64,000 bases of DNA from Sipunculus nudus. Its lineage: Eukaryota; Annelida; Sipuncula; Golfingiida; Sipunculidae. The notes beneath the pieces were generated by a model. That model did not search any database. It saw nothing but the letters and a program-made list of their open reading frames with translations, and had not been told where the DNA came from. Position numbers and translations under genes: made by a program. The DNA lies in contig CM049314.1 in the NCBI GenBank assembly GCA_026874595.1, forward strand, positions 54,977,812 to 55,041,811, in the 5' to 3' direction. The number at the start of each line of letters is the position of its first letter. Position 1 is the first letter of the stretch. Positions 44,454 through 57,072 of this stretch are shown piece by piece.

Positions 44454-46375
44454 TTGCTTGCCGGAAGATTTCCGGCAAGCATGTTGGTCAGTTGCGTATG
44501 TCCATTTGTCTGTTTGTTTTTTTGTTTTTTTGTTTTTTTGTTTTTTTGTGTGTTTGTCTGCGCTCTCCTGGCCACAATTTTGCAGCAATCGACATGACCC
44601 TTACAGGGACGATTGACAACCGAACACCCTGGAACCCTATTGTTTTTGGTCAACATTGCTCCAAGGTCAAGGGTCAAGGTCACGACAGGTGTGGTTAACG
44701 GTTTTTGCTCTATAACTTCGCCATAAATAGGCTTATCCACTTCTGCAATAGCTCATTTTTTTCGTCATCACCTGGCCTTTCTTTTGATATGTAGCTAACT
44801 TAAATTTGCCGTTACCATGGTTACATTTTTTGGGCAAAAATCATGGAAATTGGAAATAAAACGACCATTTTTTTGTAACTTTGTCAGTTTTTAAGCTAGG
44901 CAGATCTAGTTTTCGGCATTTTGTTCCACATGACCAGCTTGACACGACAGAACTGAAAGTCACGCCAAATCTCGCGCCATATCTCGTCAAACGAGAAAAA
45001 ACGAGACTTCGCGGAAATGCTTATAACTCGGCGACTTTTACAGCTAGACAAGTCTGGTTTTCGGCATTTCGTTCCACCAAACAAGCTTGACACGACAGAG
45101 CTGCAAGACAGGCCAAATCTCGCACCGTATCTCGTCAAACGAGAAAACACGAGATTTCACGGAAATGCTTATAACTAGGCCAGTTTTACAGCTAGACACG
45201 TGTGGTTTTCGGCATTTAGTTCCACTAGACCAGCTTGACACGACAGATATGCAAGTCTGGCAAAATCTCGCACCGTATCTCGTCAAACGAGAAAACACGA
45301 AATTTCACGAAAATGCTTATAACTCGGCCAGTTTTACAGCTAGACACGTCTGGTTTCCGGCATTTCCTTCCACATGACCAGCTTGACACGATAGATGTGC
45401 AAGTCAGGCCAAATCTCGCACCCTATCTCGTCAAACGAGAAAACACGAGATTTCACGGAAATGCTTATAACTCGGCGAGTTTTACAGCTAGACAGGTCTA
45501 GTTTTCGGCATTCATTAACATTTGGACGGCTTGACATGACAAACCTGCAAGACTGGCCAAATCTCGCACCATATCTCGTCAAACGATGAAAAAGGAGATT
45601 TCACAGAAATGCTAATAACTCGGCGACTTTTACAGCTAGACAGATGTAGTTTTCGCCATTTCATAACATTTAGAGAGTTTGATATGACAAATCTTCAAGA
45701 CTGGCCAAATCCTGCACCATATCTCGTCACACGAGAAAACACGAGAGTACACGGAAATGCTTATAACTCGGCGACTTTTACAGCTAGACGGATCTAGTTT
45801 TCGCCATTTCGTAACGTTTGGCCGTCTTGACATAATAAAACTGCTCGTCTCGTACTATATCTCGTCAAGCGAGAAAAAAACATGATTTCACGTAAATGCT
45901 GATAAGACGGCGACTTTTGCAGCTAGACAGGTCTAGTTTCCGGCATTTTGTAATATTTGACAAACCTGACATGACAAAACTGGAAATCTCGCCAAAGCTC
46001 GCACCATTTCCCGTCAAACGAGAAAACACGAGATTTCATGCAAATGCTTATAACTCAGCGGCTTTTATAGCTAGACAGGTCTGGTTTTCGGCATTTCATA
46101 TCATTTGGCCAGCTTGACATGACAAACCTGAAAACGTCTCACTGCTTCTTGTCAAACAAGATAAACGGGATTTCAGGAAAAAATTTTGAACTTGGTCCCT
46201 TTTACACTAGAAAGATATGCAGCTGTTAAAGGTCAGCATGCATAAATAAACATATTATCCGTTTCTGCTGCCCCGACAATGTTGCTCATTCATATGACTG
46301 TTTCTACATGCACTCTCTGTCTATCTGTCTGTATCATTTCCATTTCCGGCAAGCGCGTGACCTCTGGTCATCTTG
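44454..46375 (+). mobile_element. Helentron-like unit, family 3, unit 2
   Basis: Opens with a perfect 11-bp-stem hairpin (GCTTGCCGGAA / TTCCGGCAAGC, loop GAT, 44456-44480), then (TTTTTTTG)n, then the same order of blocks as unit 1. It ends with the GTGACCTCTGGTCAT hairpin and CTTG (46372-46375). Confidence 0.6.
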
Positions 46376-48364
46376 TTTGTGTGTTTGTCTGCGCTCTCCT
46401 GGCCACAATTTTGCAGCAATCGACATGACCCTTACAGGGTTGATTGACAACCGAACACCCTGGAACCCTATTGTTTTTGGTTAACATTGCTCTAAGGTCA
46501 AGGGTCAAGGTCACGACAGGTGTGGTTAATGGTTTTTGCACTATAACTTCGCCATAAATAGGCTTATTCACTTCTGCAATAGCTCATTTTTTTCGTCATC
46601 ACCTGGCCTTTCTTTTGATATGTAGCTTACTTAAATTTGCCGTTACCATGGTTACATTTTTGGGGCAAAAATCATGGAAATTGGAAATAACACGACTATT
46701 TTTTTGTAACTTTGTCAGTTTTTAAGCTAGGCAGATCTAGTTTTCGGCATTTTGTTCCACATGACCAGCTTGACACGACAGAACTGAAAGTCACGCCAAA
46801 TCTCGCGCCATATCTCGTCAATCGAGAAAAAACGAGACTTCGCGGAAATGCTTATAACTCGGCGACTTTTACAGCTAGACAGGTCTGGTTTTCGGCGTTT
46901 CGTTCCACCAAACAAGCTTGACACGACAGAGCTGCAAGACAGGCCAAATCTCGCACCGTATCTCGTCAAACGAGAAAACACGGGATTTCACGGAAATGCT
47001 TATAACTGGGCCAGTTTTACAGCAAGACACGTCTGGTTTTCGGCATTTAGTTCCACTAGACCAGCTTGACACGACAGATATGCAAGTCTGGCAAAATCTC
47101 GCACCGTATCTCGTCAAACGAGAAAACACGAAATTTCACGAAAATGCTTATAACTCGGCCAGTTTTACAGCTAGACACGTCTGGTTTCCGGCATTTCCTT
47201 CCACATGACCAGCTTGACACGATAGATGTGCAAGTCAGGCCAAATCTCGCACCCTATCTCGTCAAACGAGAAAACACGAGATTTCACGGAAATGCTTATA
47301 ACTCGGCGAGTTTTACAGCTAGACAGGTCTAGTTTTCGCATTTTCTTACACATGACCTGCTGGACATGACAGAACTGAAAGTCAGGCCGAATGTCGCACC
47401 GTATCTCGTCAAACGAGAAAACATGAGATTTCACGGCATTGGTTATAACTCGGCGAGTTTTATAGCTAGACAGGTCTAGTTTTCGGCATTTAGTTCCACA
47501 TGACCCGCTTGACATGACAAACCTGCAAGACTGGCCAAATCTCGCACCATATCTCGTCAAACGATAAAAAAGGAGATTTCACAGAAATGCTAATAACTCG
47601 GCGACTTTTACAGCTAGACAGATGTAGTTTTCGCCATTTCATAACATTTAGAGAGTTTGATATGACAAATCTACAAGACTGGCCAAATCCTGCACCATAT
47701 CTCGTCAAACGAGAAAACACGAGAGTACACGGAAATGCTTATAACTCGGCGACTTTTACAGCTAGACGGATCTAGTTTTCGCCATTTCGTAACGTTTGGC
47801 CGTCTTGATATAATTAAACTACTCGTCTTGCCAAATCTCGTTCTATATCTCGTCAAGCGAGAAAAAAACATGATTTCACGTTAATGCTGATAACACGGCG
47901 ACTTTTGCAGCTAGACAGGTCTAGTTTCCAGCATTTTGTAATATTTGACAAACCTGACATGACAAAACTGGAAATCTCGCCAAAGCTCGCACCATTTCCC
48001 GTCAAACGAGAAAACACGAGATTTCATGCAAATGCTTATAACTCAGCGGCTTTTATAGCTAGACAGGTCTAGTTTTCGGCATTTCATATCATTTGGCCAG
48101 ATTGACATGACAAACCTGAAAAACGTCTCACTGCTTCTTGTCAAACGAGATTAACGGGATTTCATGAAAAAATTTTGAACTTGGTCCCTTTTACACTAGA
48201 AAGATATGCAGCTGTTAAAGGTCAGCATGCATAAATAAACATATTATCCGTTTCTGCTGCCCCCACAATGTTGCTCATTCATATGACTGTTTCTACATGC
48301 ACTCTCTGTCTATCTGTCTGTATCATTTCCATTTCCGGCAAGCGCGTGACCTCTGGTCATCTTG
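46376..48364 (+). mobile_element. Helentron-like unit, family 3, unit 3
   Basis: 1989 bp, nearly identical to unit 4 (48365-50361). Monomers of about 148 bp begin at about 46712, with steps of 148 bp at 46864, 47012, 47160 and 47308 (GTTTTACAGC). It ends in CTTG at 48361-48364. Confidence 0.65.
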
Positions 48365-50361
48365 TTTGTTTTTTTGTGTGTTTGTCTGCGCTCTCCTGGC
48401 CACAATTTTGCAGCAATCGACATGACCCTTACAGGGTTGATTGACAACCGAACACCCTGGAACCCTATTGTTTTTGGTTAACATTGCTCTAAGGTCAAGG
48501 GTCAAGGTCACGACAGGTGTGGTTAATGGTTTTTGCACTATAACTTCGCCATAAATAGGCTTATTCACTTCTGCAATAGCTCATTTTTTTCGTCATCACC
48601 TGGCCTTTCTTTTGATATGTAGCTTACTTAAATTTGCCGTTACCATGGTTACATTTTTGGGGCAAAAATCATGGAAATTGGAAATAACACGACTATTTTT
48701 TTGTAACTTTGTCAGTTTTCAAGCTAGGCAGATCTAGTTTTCGGCATTTTGTTCCACATGACCAGCTTGACACGACAGAACTGAAAGTCACGCCAAATCT
48801 CGCGCCATATCTCGTCAATCGAGAAAAAACGAGACTTCGCGGAAATGCTTATAACTCGGCGACTTTTACAGCTAGACAGGTCTGGTTTTCGGCGTTTCGT
48901 TCCACCAAACAAGCTTGACACGACAGAGCTGCAAGACAGGCCAAATCTCGCACCGTATCTCGTCAAACGAGAAAACACGGGATTTCACGGAAATGCTTAT
49001 AACTGGGCCAGTTTTACAGCTAGACACGTCTGGTTTTCGGCATTTAGTTCCACTAGACCAGCTTGACACGACAGATATGCAAGTCTGGCAAAATCTCGCA
49101 CCGTATCTCGTCAAACGAGAAAACACGAAATTTCATGAAAATGCTTATAACTCGGCCAGTTTTACAGCTAGACACGTCTGGTTTCCGGCATTTCCTTCCA
49201 CATGACCAGCTTGACACGATAGATGTGCAAGTCAGGCCAAATCTCGCACCCTATCTCGTCAAACGAGAAAACACGAGATTTCACGGAAATGCTTATAACT
49301 CGGCGAGTTTTACAGCTAGACAGGTCTAGTTTTCGCATTTTCTTACACATGACCTGCTGGACATGACAGAACTGAAAGTCAGGCCGAATGTCGCACCGTA
49401 TCTCGTCAAACGAGAAAACATGAGATTTCACGGCATTGGTTATAACTCGGCGAGTTTTATAGCTAGACAGGTCTAGTTTTCGGCATTTAGTTCCACATGA
49501 CCCGCTTGACATGACAAACCTGCAAGACTGGCCAAATCTCGCACCATATCTCGTCAAACGATAAAAAAGGAGATTTAACAGAAATGCTAATAACTCGGCG
49601 ACTTTTACAGCTAGACAGATGTAGTTTTCGCCATTTCATAACATTTAGAGAGTTTGATATGACAAATCTACAAGACTGGCCAAATCCTGCACCATATCTC
49701 GTCAAACGAGAAAACACGAGAGTACACGGAAATGCTTATAACTCGGCGACTTTTACAGCTAGACGGATCTAGTTTTCGCCATTTTGAAACGTTTGGCCGT
49801 CTTGATATAATTAAACTACTCGTCTTGCCAAATCTCGTTCTATATCTCGTCAAGCGAGAAAAAAACATGATTTCACGTTAATGCTGATAACACGGCGACT
49901 TTTGCAGCTAGACAGGTCTAGTTTCCAGCATTTTGTAATATTTGACAAACCTGACATGACAAAACTGGAAATCTCGCCAAAGCTCGCACCATTTCCCGTC
50001 AAACGAGAAAACACGAGATTTCATGCAAATGCTTATAACTCAGCGGCTTTTATAGCTAGACAGGTCTAGTTTTCGGCATTTCATATCATTTGGCCAGACT
50101 GACATGACAAACCTGAAAAACGTCTCACTGCTTCTTGTCAAACGAGATTAACGGGATTTCATGAAAAAATTTTGAACTTGGTCCCTTTTACACTAGAAAG
50201 ATATGCAGCTGTTAAAGGTCAGCATGCATAAATAAACATATTATCCGTTTCTGCTGCCCCCACAATGTTGCTCATTCATATGACTGTTTCTACATGCACT
50301 CTCTGTCTATCTGTCTGTATCATTTCCATTTCCGGCAAGCGCGTGACCTCTGGTCATCTTG
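48365..50361 (+). mobile_element. Helentron-like unit, family 3, unit 4
   Basis: 1997 bp, a near-perfect copy of unit 3 apart from a few substitutions and an 8-bp difference in the T/G tract. Ends in CTTG at 50358-50361. Confidence 0.65.
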
Positions 50362-52073
50362 TCTGTTTGTTTTTTTGTTTTTTTTGTTTTTTTGTTTGTT
50401 TTTTTGTGTGTTTGTCTGCGCTCTCCTGGCCACAATTTTGCAGCAATCGACATGACCCTTACAGGGTTGATTGACAACGGAACACCCTGGAACCCTATTG
50501 TTTTTGGTCAACATTGCTCCAAGGTCAAGGGTCAAGGTCACGACAGGTGTGGTTAACGGTTTTTGCACTATAACTTCGCCATAAATAGGCTTATCCACTT
50601 CTGCAATAGCTCATTTTTTTCGTCATCACCTGGCCTTTCTTTTGATATGTAGCTTACTTAAATTTGCCGTTACCATGGTTACATTTTTTGGGCAAAAATC
50701 ATGGAAATTGGAAATGACGCGACCATTTTTTTGTAACTTTGTCAGTTTTTAAGCTAGGCAGATCTAATTTTCGGCATTTTGTTCCACATGACCAGCTTGA
50801 CACGACAGAACTAAAAGTCACGCCAAATCTCGCGCAATATCTCGTCAAACGAGAAAAAACGAGACTTCGCGGAAATGCTTATAACTCGGCGACTTTTACA
50901 GCTAGACAGGTCTGGTTTTCGGCATTTAGTTCCACTAGACCAGCTTGACACGACAGATATGCAAGTCTGGCAAAATCTCGCACCGTATCTCGTCAAACGA
51001 GAAAACACGAAATTTCACGGAAATGCTTATACCTCGGCCAGTTTTACAGCTAGACACGTCTGGTTTCCGGCATTTCCTTCCACATGACCAGCTTGACACG
51101 ATAGATGTGCAAGTCAGGCCAAATCTCGCACCCTATCTCGTCAAACGAGAAAACACGAGATTTCACGGAAATGCTTATAACTCGGCGAGTTTTACAGCTA
51201 GACAGGTCTAGTTTTCGGCATTTTCTTTCACATGACCTGCTGGACATGACAGAAATGAAAGTCAGGCCGAATGTCGCACCGTATCTCGTCAAACGAGAAA
51301 ACATGAGATTTCACGGCATTGGTTATAACTCGGCGAGTTTTACAGATAGACACGTCTGGTTTTCGGCATTTTGTTCCACTAGACCAGCTTGACACGACAG
51401 ACATGCATGTCAGGCAAAATCTCGCACCGTATCCCGTCAAACGAGAAAACACGAGATTTCACGGAACTGCAGCTAGACAGGTCTAGTTTTCGGCATTTAG
51501 TTCCACATGACCCGCTTGACATGACAGAACTCCAAGTCAGGCACAATCTCGCACGGTATCTCGTCAAACGAGAAAACACGAGATTTCACCAAAATGCTTT
51601 TAACTCGGCGATTTTTACAGGTACGAAGGTCTAGTTTTCGACATTGTGTCACATATGAACTGCTTGATTAGATAAAGCCATAAGTCTGCCCAAATCTCGC
51701 ACCATATCTTGTGCAACGTGAACAAACGAGATGTCACTGAAATGCTTATAACTCGGCGCCTTTTACAACAAAGTAGTTCTAGTTTTCGGCATTTTGTCAC
51801 ATATGACCAGCTTGACATGACAAACCTGAAAACGTCTCACTGCTTCTTGTCAAACGAGATTAACGGGATTTCATGAAAATAATTTGAACTTGGCCCATTT
51901 TACACTACAAAGATATGCAGCTGTTAAAGGTCAGCATGCATAAATAAACATATTATCCGTTTATGCTGCCCCCACAATGTTGCTCATTCATATGACTGTT
52001 TCTACATGCACTCTCTGTCTATCTGTCTGTATCATTACCATTTCCGGCAAGCGCGTGACCTCTGGTCATCTTG
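50362..52073 (+). mobile_element. Helentron-like unit, family 3, unit 5
   Basis: 1712 bp. Same termini, but the number and type of monomers differ (one early monomer is missing relative to unit 4, and late monomers are distinct). Ends in CTTG at 52070-52073. Confidence 0.6.
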
Positions 52074-53628
52074 TTGCTTGCCGGAAATCTTCGATTTCCG
52101 CAAGCATATTGGTCAGTTGCGTATGTCTGTTTGTCTGTCTGTCTGTTTGTTTGTCTGCACTCTCCTGGCCACAATTTTGCCACAATCACCTTGAAACTTA
52201 CAGGGATGATGAAAAACATAATTTCTAGGTGCCCTATTGTTTTTGGTTAAAATAGGTCAAAAGTCAAAGGTCAAGGTCACGACAGGTATGGTTAACGGTT
52301 TTTGCACTATAACTTCGCCATAAATAGGCTTATCCACTTCTGCAATAGCTCATATTTTTCGTCATCACCTGGCCTTTCTTTTGACATGTAGCTTACTCAA
52401 ATTTTCTGTTACCATGGTTACGCAATTTTGGGGAGAAATCATGGAATTTCGTGATATTTTTCAAATTTGCAGCAATCGTACTGATTCTGAGATATTTTAT
52501 GTAACACAAGAATATCTCGAAATTGTTTTTTCAGATTTTGGAAATGGCCGCCAGGGGGCGTTGCAGATGAAAAAACATGAACATTTGTTTTGGTGCTATA
52601 CCTCCAGAACTATTAAACATTGGGCCATTTCCATCACAGCACCTTCAACTGGGGTCCATGGGCTTATTTTTGCGCATAGGTGCCAAAGTGCGCTATTGCC
52701 AGATTTCTCTACTTTTGGGGTAAAACTTTTGAATTTTGAAAATATGCAGTTTTCAGCTTCTAACTCTGTCAGTTTTTATGCTGGAGAGGTCAATTTTTTT
52801 GCATCTTGTAGCCCTTGGTGAGTTCTCGGTGATCCAATCAAAAATCTTGCAAAATCTCGCACCGTTTCTCGTCAAACGAGAGTCTTCGAGATTTCATTCA
52901 ATATGACCTACAGGTTGCATTTTTTTAACAATGGCTTTGAAATTGATATATTTTGTGTTATTTGATAAATATCTCGAAATCAGTTTTTCATTTTTTGGAA
53001 ATAGCCACCAGGGGGCGTGGTACCTGAAACGCTGTAACATATCATTTTTCTGCAATATCTCAAAAAATATTAAACGTGACACCATTTTTTTTGGTGGTAT
53101 CTGAAACTAGGAACATTGGCTTATTCCTCCGCACATGTAGCTTTGTACTGCCGTTACCATGGTTACCAAATTTTGGGGTAAAACGTGACAACTTGAAAAT
53201 ACGAAGTTTACCTGCTTCTATCTCTGTTGATATTTGCCATAGAAAGGTCTGGTTTTCGGCGTTAGACAGCATCCGTCTAGTTCTTAGTCATTCAATCGCA
53301 AGTCTCGTCATATCTCGCACCGTTTCTCGTGAAACGAGAACACGTGACCATTCAAAGAAATGCCTATAATTCTGTCATTTTTTTACGCCACAGACACATG
53401 GTCTGCAGCGCCGGATAGCGTCGGACACTCGCAGTCACATTCAGGGGTCGCATTGTTAGTCTCGTCAAATCTCGCGCCGTTTTTCGCCATACCACGAAGA
53501 CACTCGCCGTCGCCGCAAGTGGCGGCAGGGTCCTTACGGTGGGCGGCCGGCGTGTGCAGCGGTCCGTGACGGCCTCTCCGGGCCCCGTCTATGATCATAC
53601 ATGTTGGAGGCACAGTCCATACTTTATT
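52074..53628 (+). mobile_element. Helentron-like unit, family 2 variant, tandem copy 1
   Basis: Starts with the GCTTGCCGGAAATC hairpin at 52076. Next come the TGTC tract, CACTCTCCTGGCCACAATTT, an AGGTCA block and two larger core segments carrying CCAGGGGGCG. The end is GC-rich, near GCCGCAAGTGGCGGC (about 53512). The following copy starts exactly 1553 bp later. Confidence 0.65.
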
Positions 53629-55181
53629 GCTTGCCGGAAATCTTCGATTTCCGCAAGCATATTGGTCAGTTGCGTATGTCTGTTTGTCTGTCTGTCTGTT
53701 TGTTTGTCTGCACTCTCCTGGCCACAATTTTGCCACAATCACCTTGAAACTTACAGGGATGATGAAAAACATAATTTCTAGGTGCCCTATTGTTTTTGGT
53801 TAAAATAGGTCAAAAGTCAAAGGTCAAGGTCACGACAGGTATGGTTAACGGTTTTTGCACTATAACTTCGCCATAAATAGGCTTATCCACTTCTGCAATA
53901 GCTCATATTTTTCGTCATCACCTGGCCTTTCTTTTGACATGTAGCTTACTCAAATTTTCTGTTACCATGGTTACGCAATTTTGGGGAGAAATCATGGAAT
54001 TTCGTGATATTTTTCAAATTTGCAGCAATCGTACTGATTCTGAGATATTTTATGTAACACAAGAATATCTCGAAATTGTTTTTTCAGATTTTGGAAATGG
54101 CCGCCAGGGGGCGTTGCAGATGAAAAAACATGAACATTTGTTTTGGTGCTATACCTCCAGAACTATTAAACATTGGGCCATTTCCATCACAGCACCTTCA
54201 ACTGGGGTCCATGGGCTTATTTTTGCGCATAGGTGCCAAAGTGCGCTATTGCCAGATTTCTCTACTTTTGGGGTAAAACTTTTGAATTTTGAAAATATGC
54301 AGTTTTCAGCTTCTAACTCTGTCAGTTTTTATGCTGGAGAGGTCAATTTTTTTGCATCTTGTAGCCCTTGGTGAGTTCTCGGTGATCCAATCAAAAATCT
54401 TGCAAAATCTCGCACCGTTTCTCGTCAAACGAGAGTCTTCGAGATTTCATTCAATATGACCTACAGGTTGCATTTTTTTAACAATGGCTTTGAAATTGAT
54501 ATATTTTGTGTTATTTGATAAATATCTCGAAATCAGTTTTTCATTTTTTGGAAATAGCCACCAGGGGGCGTGGTACCTGAAACGCTGTAACATATCATTT
54601 TTCTGCAATATCTCAAAAAATATTAAACGTGACACCATTTTTTTTGGTGGTATCTGAAACTAGGAACATTGGCTTATTCCTCCGCACATGTAGCTTTGTA
54701 CTGCCGTTACCATGGTTACCAAATTTTGGGGTAAAACGTGACAACTTGAAAATACGAAGTTTACCTGCTTCTATCTCTGTTGATATTTGCCATAGAAAGG
54801 TCTGGTTTTCGGCGTTAGACAGCATCCGTCTAGTTCTTAGTCATTCAATCGCAAGTCTCGTCATATCTCGCACCGTTTCTCGTGAAACGAGAACACGTGA
54901 CCATTCAAAGAAATGCCTATAATTCTGTCATTTTTTTACGCCACAGACACATGGTCTGCAGCGCCGGATAGCGTCGGACACTCGCAGTCACATTCAGGGG
55001 TCGCATTGTTAGTCTCGTCAAATCTCGCGCCGTTTTTCGCCATACCACGAAGACACTCGCCGTCGCCGCAAGTGGCGGCAGGGTCCTTACGGTGGGCGGC
55101 CGGCGTGTGCAGCGGTCCGTGACGGCCTCTCCGGGCCCCGTCTATGATCATACATGTTGGAGGCACAGTCCATACTTTATT
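53629..55181 (+). mobile_element. Helentron-like unit, family 2 variant, tandem copy 2
   Basis: A 1553-bp copy of 52076-53628 with no difference that I noticed. The 146-codon frames at 52381-52821 and 53934-54374 translate identically. The identity implies very recent duplication or an assembly duplication. Confidence 0.7.
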
Positions 55182-56760
55182 GCTTGCCGGAAATCTTCGA
55201 TTTCCGCAAGCATATTGGTCAGTTGCGTATGTCTGTTTGTCTGTCTGTCTGTTTGTTTGTTGCTTGCCGGAAATCTTCGATTTTCGCAAGCATGTTGATC
55301 ACCCGCGTATGTTTGTTTGTTTGTTTGTTTGTCTGTCTGTCTGTCTGTTTGTCTGTATGTACACGCTCTACAGGCCACAGTTTTTAAGCAATCGCTCTGA
55401 AACTTATCCATAAACTGTAAGATCTGTTCTCCTCGGAGCCTATTGTTTTTCTTCATGATCGGTCAAAGGTCAAGGTCAGGGTCACCAAACAACCTAAAAT
55501 TTTTACTTTCTTCATATCTTCGTCAATAATAATCGTAGCCGCATAATCTGTAGCCCATTTATTCCTCACTATGTTAGCTTTCCAAGTGCTGGCAAATTTT
55601 TCCGGTCAATTGTTACCATGGTAACGTATTTTTGGGGGAAAATCAGAAAATCCGATATTTTCCTTTTAAATTTTTCATTTTTAAGGCTAGTGAGTTCTAG
55701 TTTTTTGCATCAGGTAGTATTTCATGAGCTGTTTATGATACAATTGTAAATCTCGCAAAATATCGCACTATTTCTCGTCAGACGAGAGTTTTCGAGATTT
55801 CATTAAATATGACCTGCAGGTTGCATTTTATTAAAAATGGCTTTGAAATTAATGTTTTTTGTGTTATTTATAAATATCTCGAAATTGTTTTTTCATTTTT
55901 TGAAATTAGCCACCAGGGGGCGTGGTACTGGAAACACTGCAACTTTCCATTTTTCTGCAATACCAAAAAAAATATTAAACGTGGCACAATGTTTACTGTC
56001 TTATCTGAAACTAGCATCGTCGGCTTATTCCTGCGTACATGTAGCTTTGCGCTGCTGTTACCATGGTAACCAAATTTTGGGGTAAAACTTGGCAATCTGA
56101 AAATAATAAGTTTTTTGCTTCTATCTCTGTTGATATTTATACTACAAGGGACTAGTTTTCTGCATGAGGTAGCATTCCCTTGCCACTAATGCAGTTAATT
56201 GCAAGTCTCGTAGAATCTCGCTCTGTTTTCCGTCAAACGAGAAATTACGAGATTTCACAGAAATGCTTATAACTTGGTCACCTTTTCGGCTAAAGAGGAG
56301 CAGTTTTCAGCATTTTGTTGCGTTTTGGGAGCTTAACAAGATAATAACTTATATCTCGCCACATCTCGTACCATCTCCCGCCAAACGAGAATATTCGAGA
56401 ATTCGAACAAATGTCTATATCTCTGTCATTTTAATGCCAGAGATTTTATTTTTCTATTGTTCAAGATTCACTTGACTAGTTTGAAGTGACAAAATTGAAT
56501 ATCTCGTCATATCTCGCATCATTTCTTGTCAAACGAGAACATGGGACCATTCAAAGATACGCCTATAATTCTGTTATTTTAATGCTGAAGACCTTTAGTT
56601 TTCAGCATTCGATAGCGTCTAACACTCTCGGTCACATTATGTGTTTATATTGTAAGTTTCCTCAAATCTGGGATCGTTTTTTCTTCAAATAAAAAAGTAC
56701 ATCCTATTGCCGTGACCATAAGTGGCGGCAGTATGTGATAGTAAATGTCGGCAGGGGCAT
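55182..56760 (+). mobile_element. Helentron-like unit, diverged copy
   Basis: Begins with the hairpin at 55182 and a second hairpin at about 55262, then a TTTG/TCTG tract and an AGGTCA block (55461-55484). It has perfect GTTACCATGGTAAC at 55612 and 56057 and CCACCAGGGGGCG at 55910. It fades near a degraded version of the GCCGC...GGCGGCAG segment at about 56707-56735. Confidence 0.5.
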
Positions 56761-57072
56761 TACACTTGACAGTTGGAGCCATGTTCTATGGGTGTGCGAT
56801 GGCCCATGAAGAAGACTTCTATTGTGTTGTTATCGTCTTCCTTTGATTGCTGCTTCGTAAGCTTCACAGACCAGCGCCAACCACCTGGTTGCCATGTGTC
56901 CTCAATGTAAACAACCTTTGCTGTTTTCCTTTCCCTAAGATATGTATGGTAGCCTGTTCACTTGTCCTTAGATTGTTTATTGTTGGTGTATTGAAGTAAA
57001 ATAAAATGCCAGGTTTTCCTGCATATTGATTGTAAATTGAATAAAATCATACAAGAACCAACCAATGTTCTA
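56761..57072. other. unassigned sequence
   Basis: No recognisable feature. Confidence 0.35.

Larger units (their letters stand above)
42193..51830 (+). repeat. about 148-bp monomer array with conserved TCTCGTCAAACGAGA hairpin
   Basis: Monomers share ACAGCTAGACAGGTCTAGTT, then TTCGGCATTT, a CTTGACATGACA block, CCAAATCTCGCACCATATCT and the hairpin TCTCGT-CAA-ACGAGA, then AAACACGAGATTTCACGGAA and ATGCTTATAACTCGGCGA. Several monomer types alternate in a fixed order within each unit (higher-order organisation). The overlapping open frames of 60-130 codons on both strands are by-products of the period. The same array recurs at 61540-62960. Confidence 0.9.

Noticed and set aside
42193..51634. Dozens of 60-129-codon frames with similar translations
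   Set aside because: The roughly 148-bp monomer is not a multiple of three, so the same bases appear in different frames in successive copies. No consistent reading frame exists, so these are not genes.
52381..54374. Two identical 146-codon open frames
   Set aside because: They are copies of one stretch of a tandem Helentron-like unit. No domain, start context or splice evidence, and the period explains the identity.
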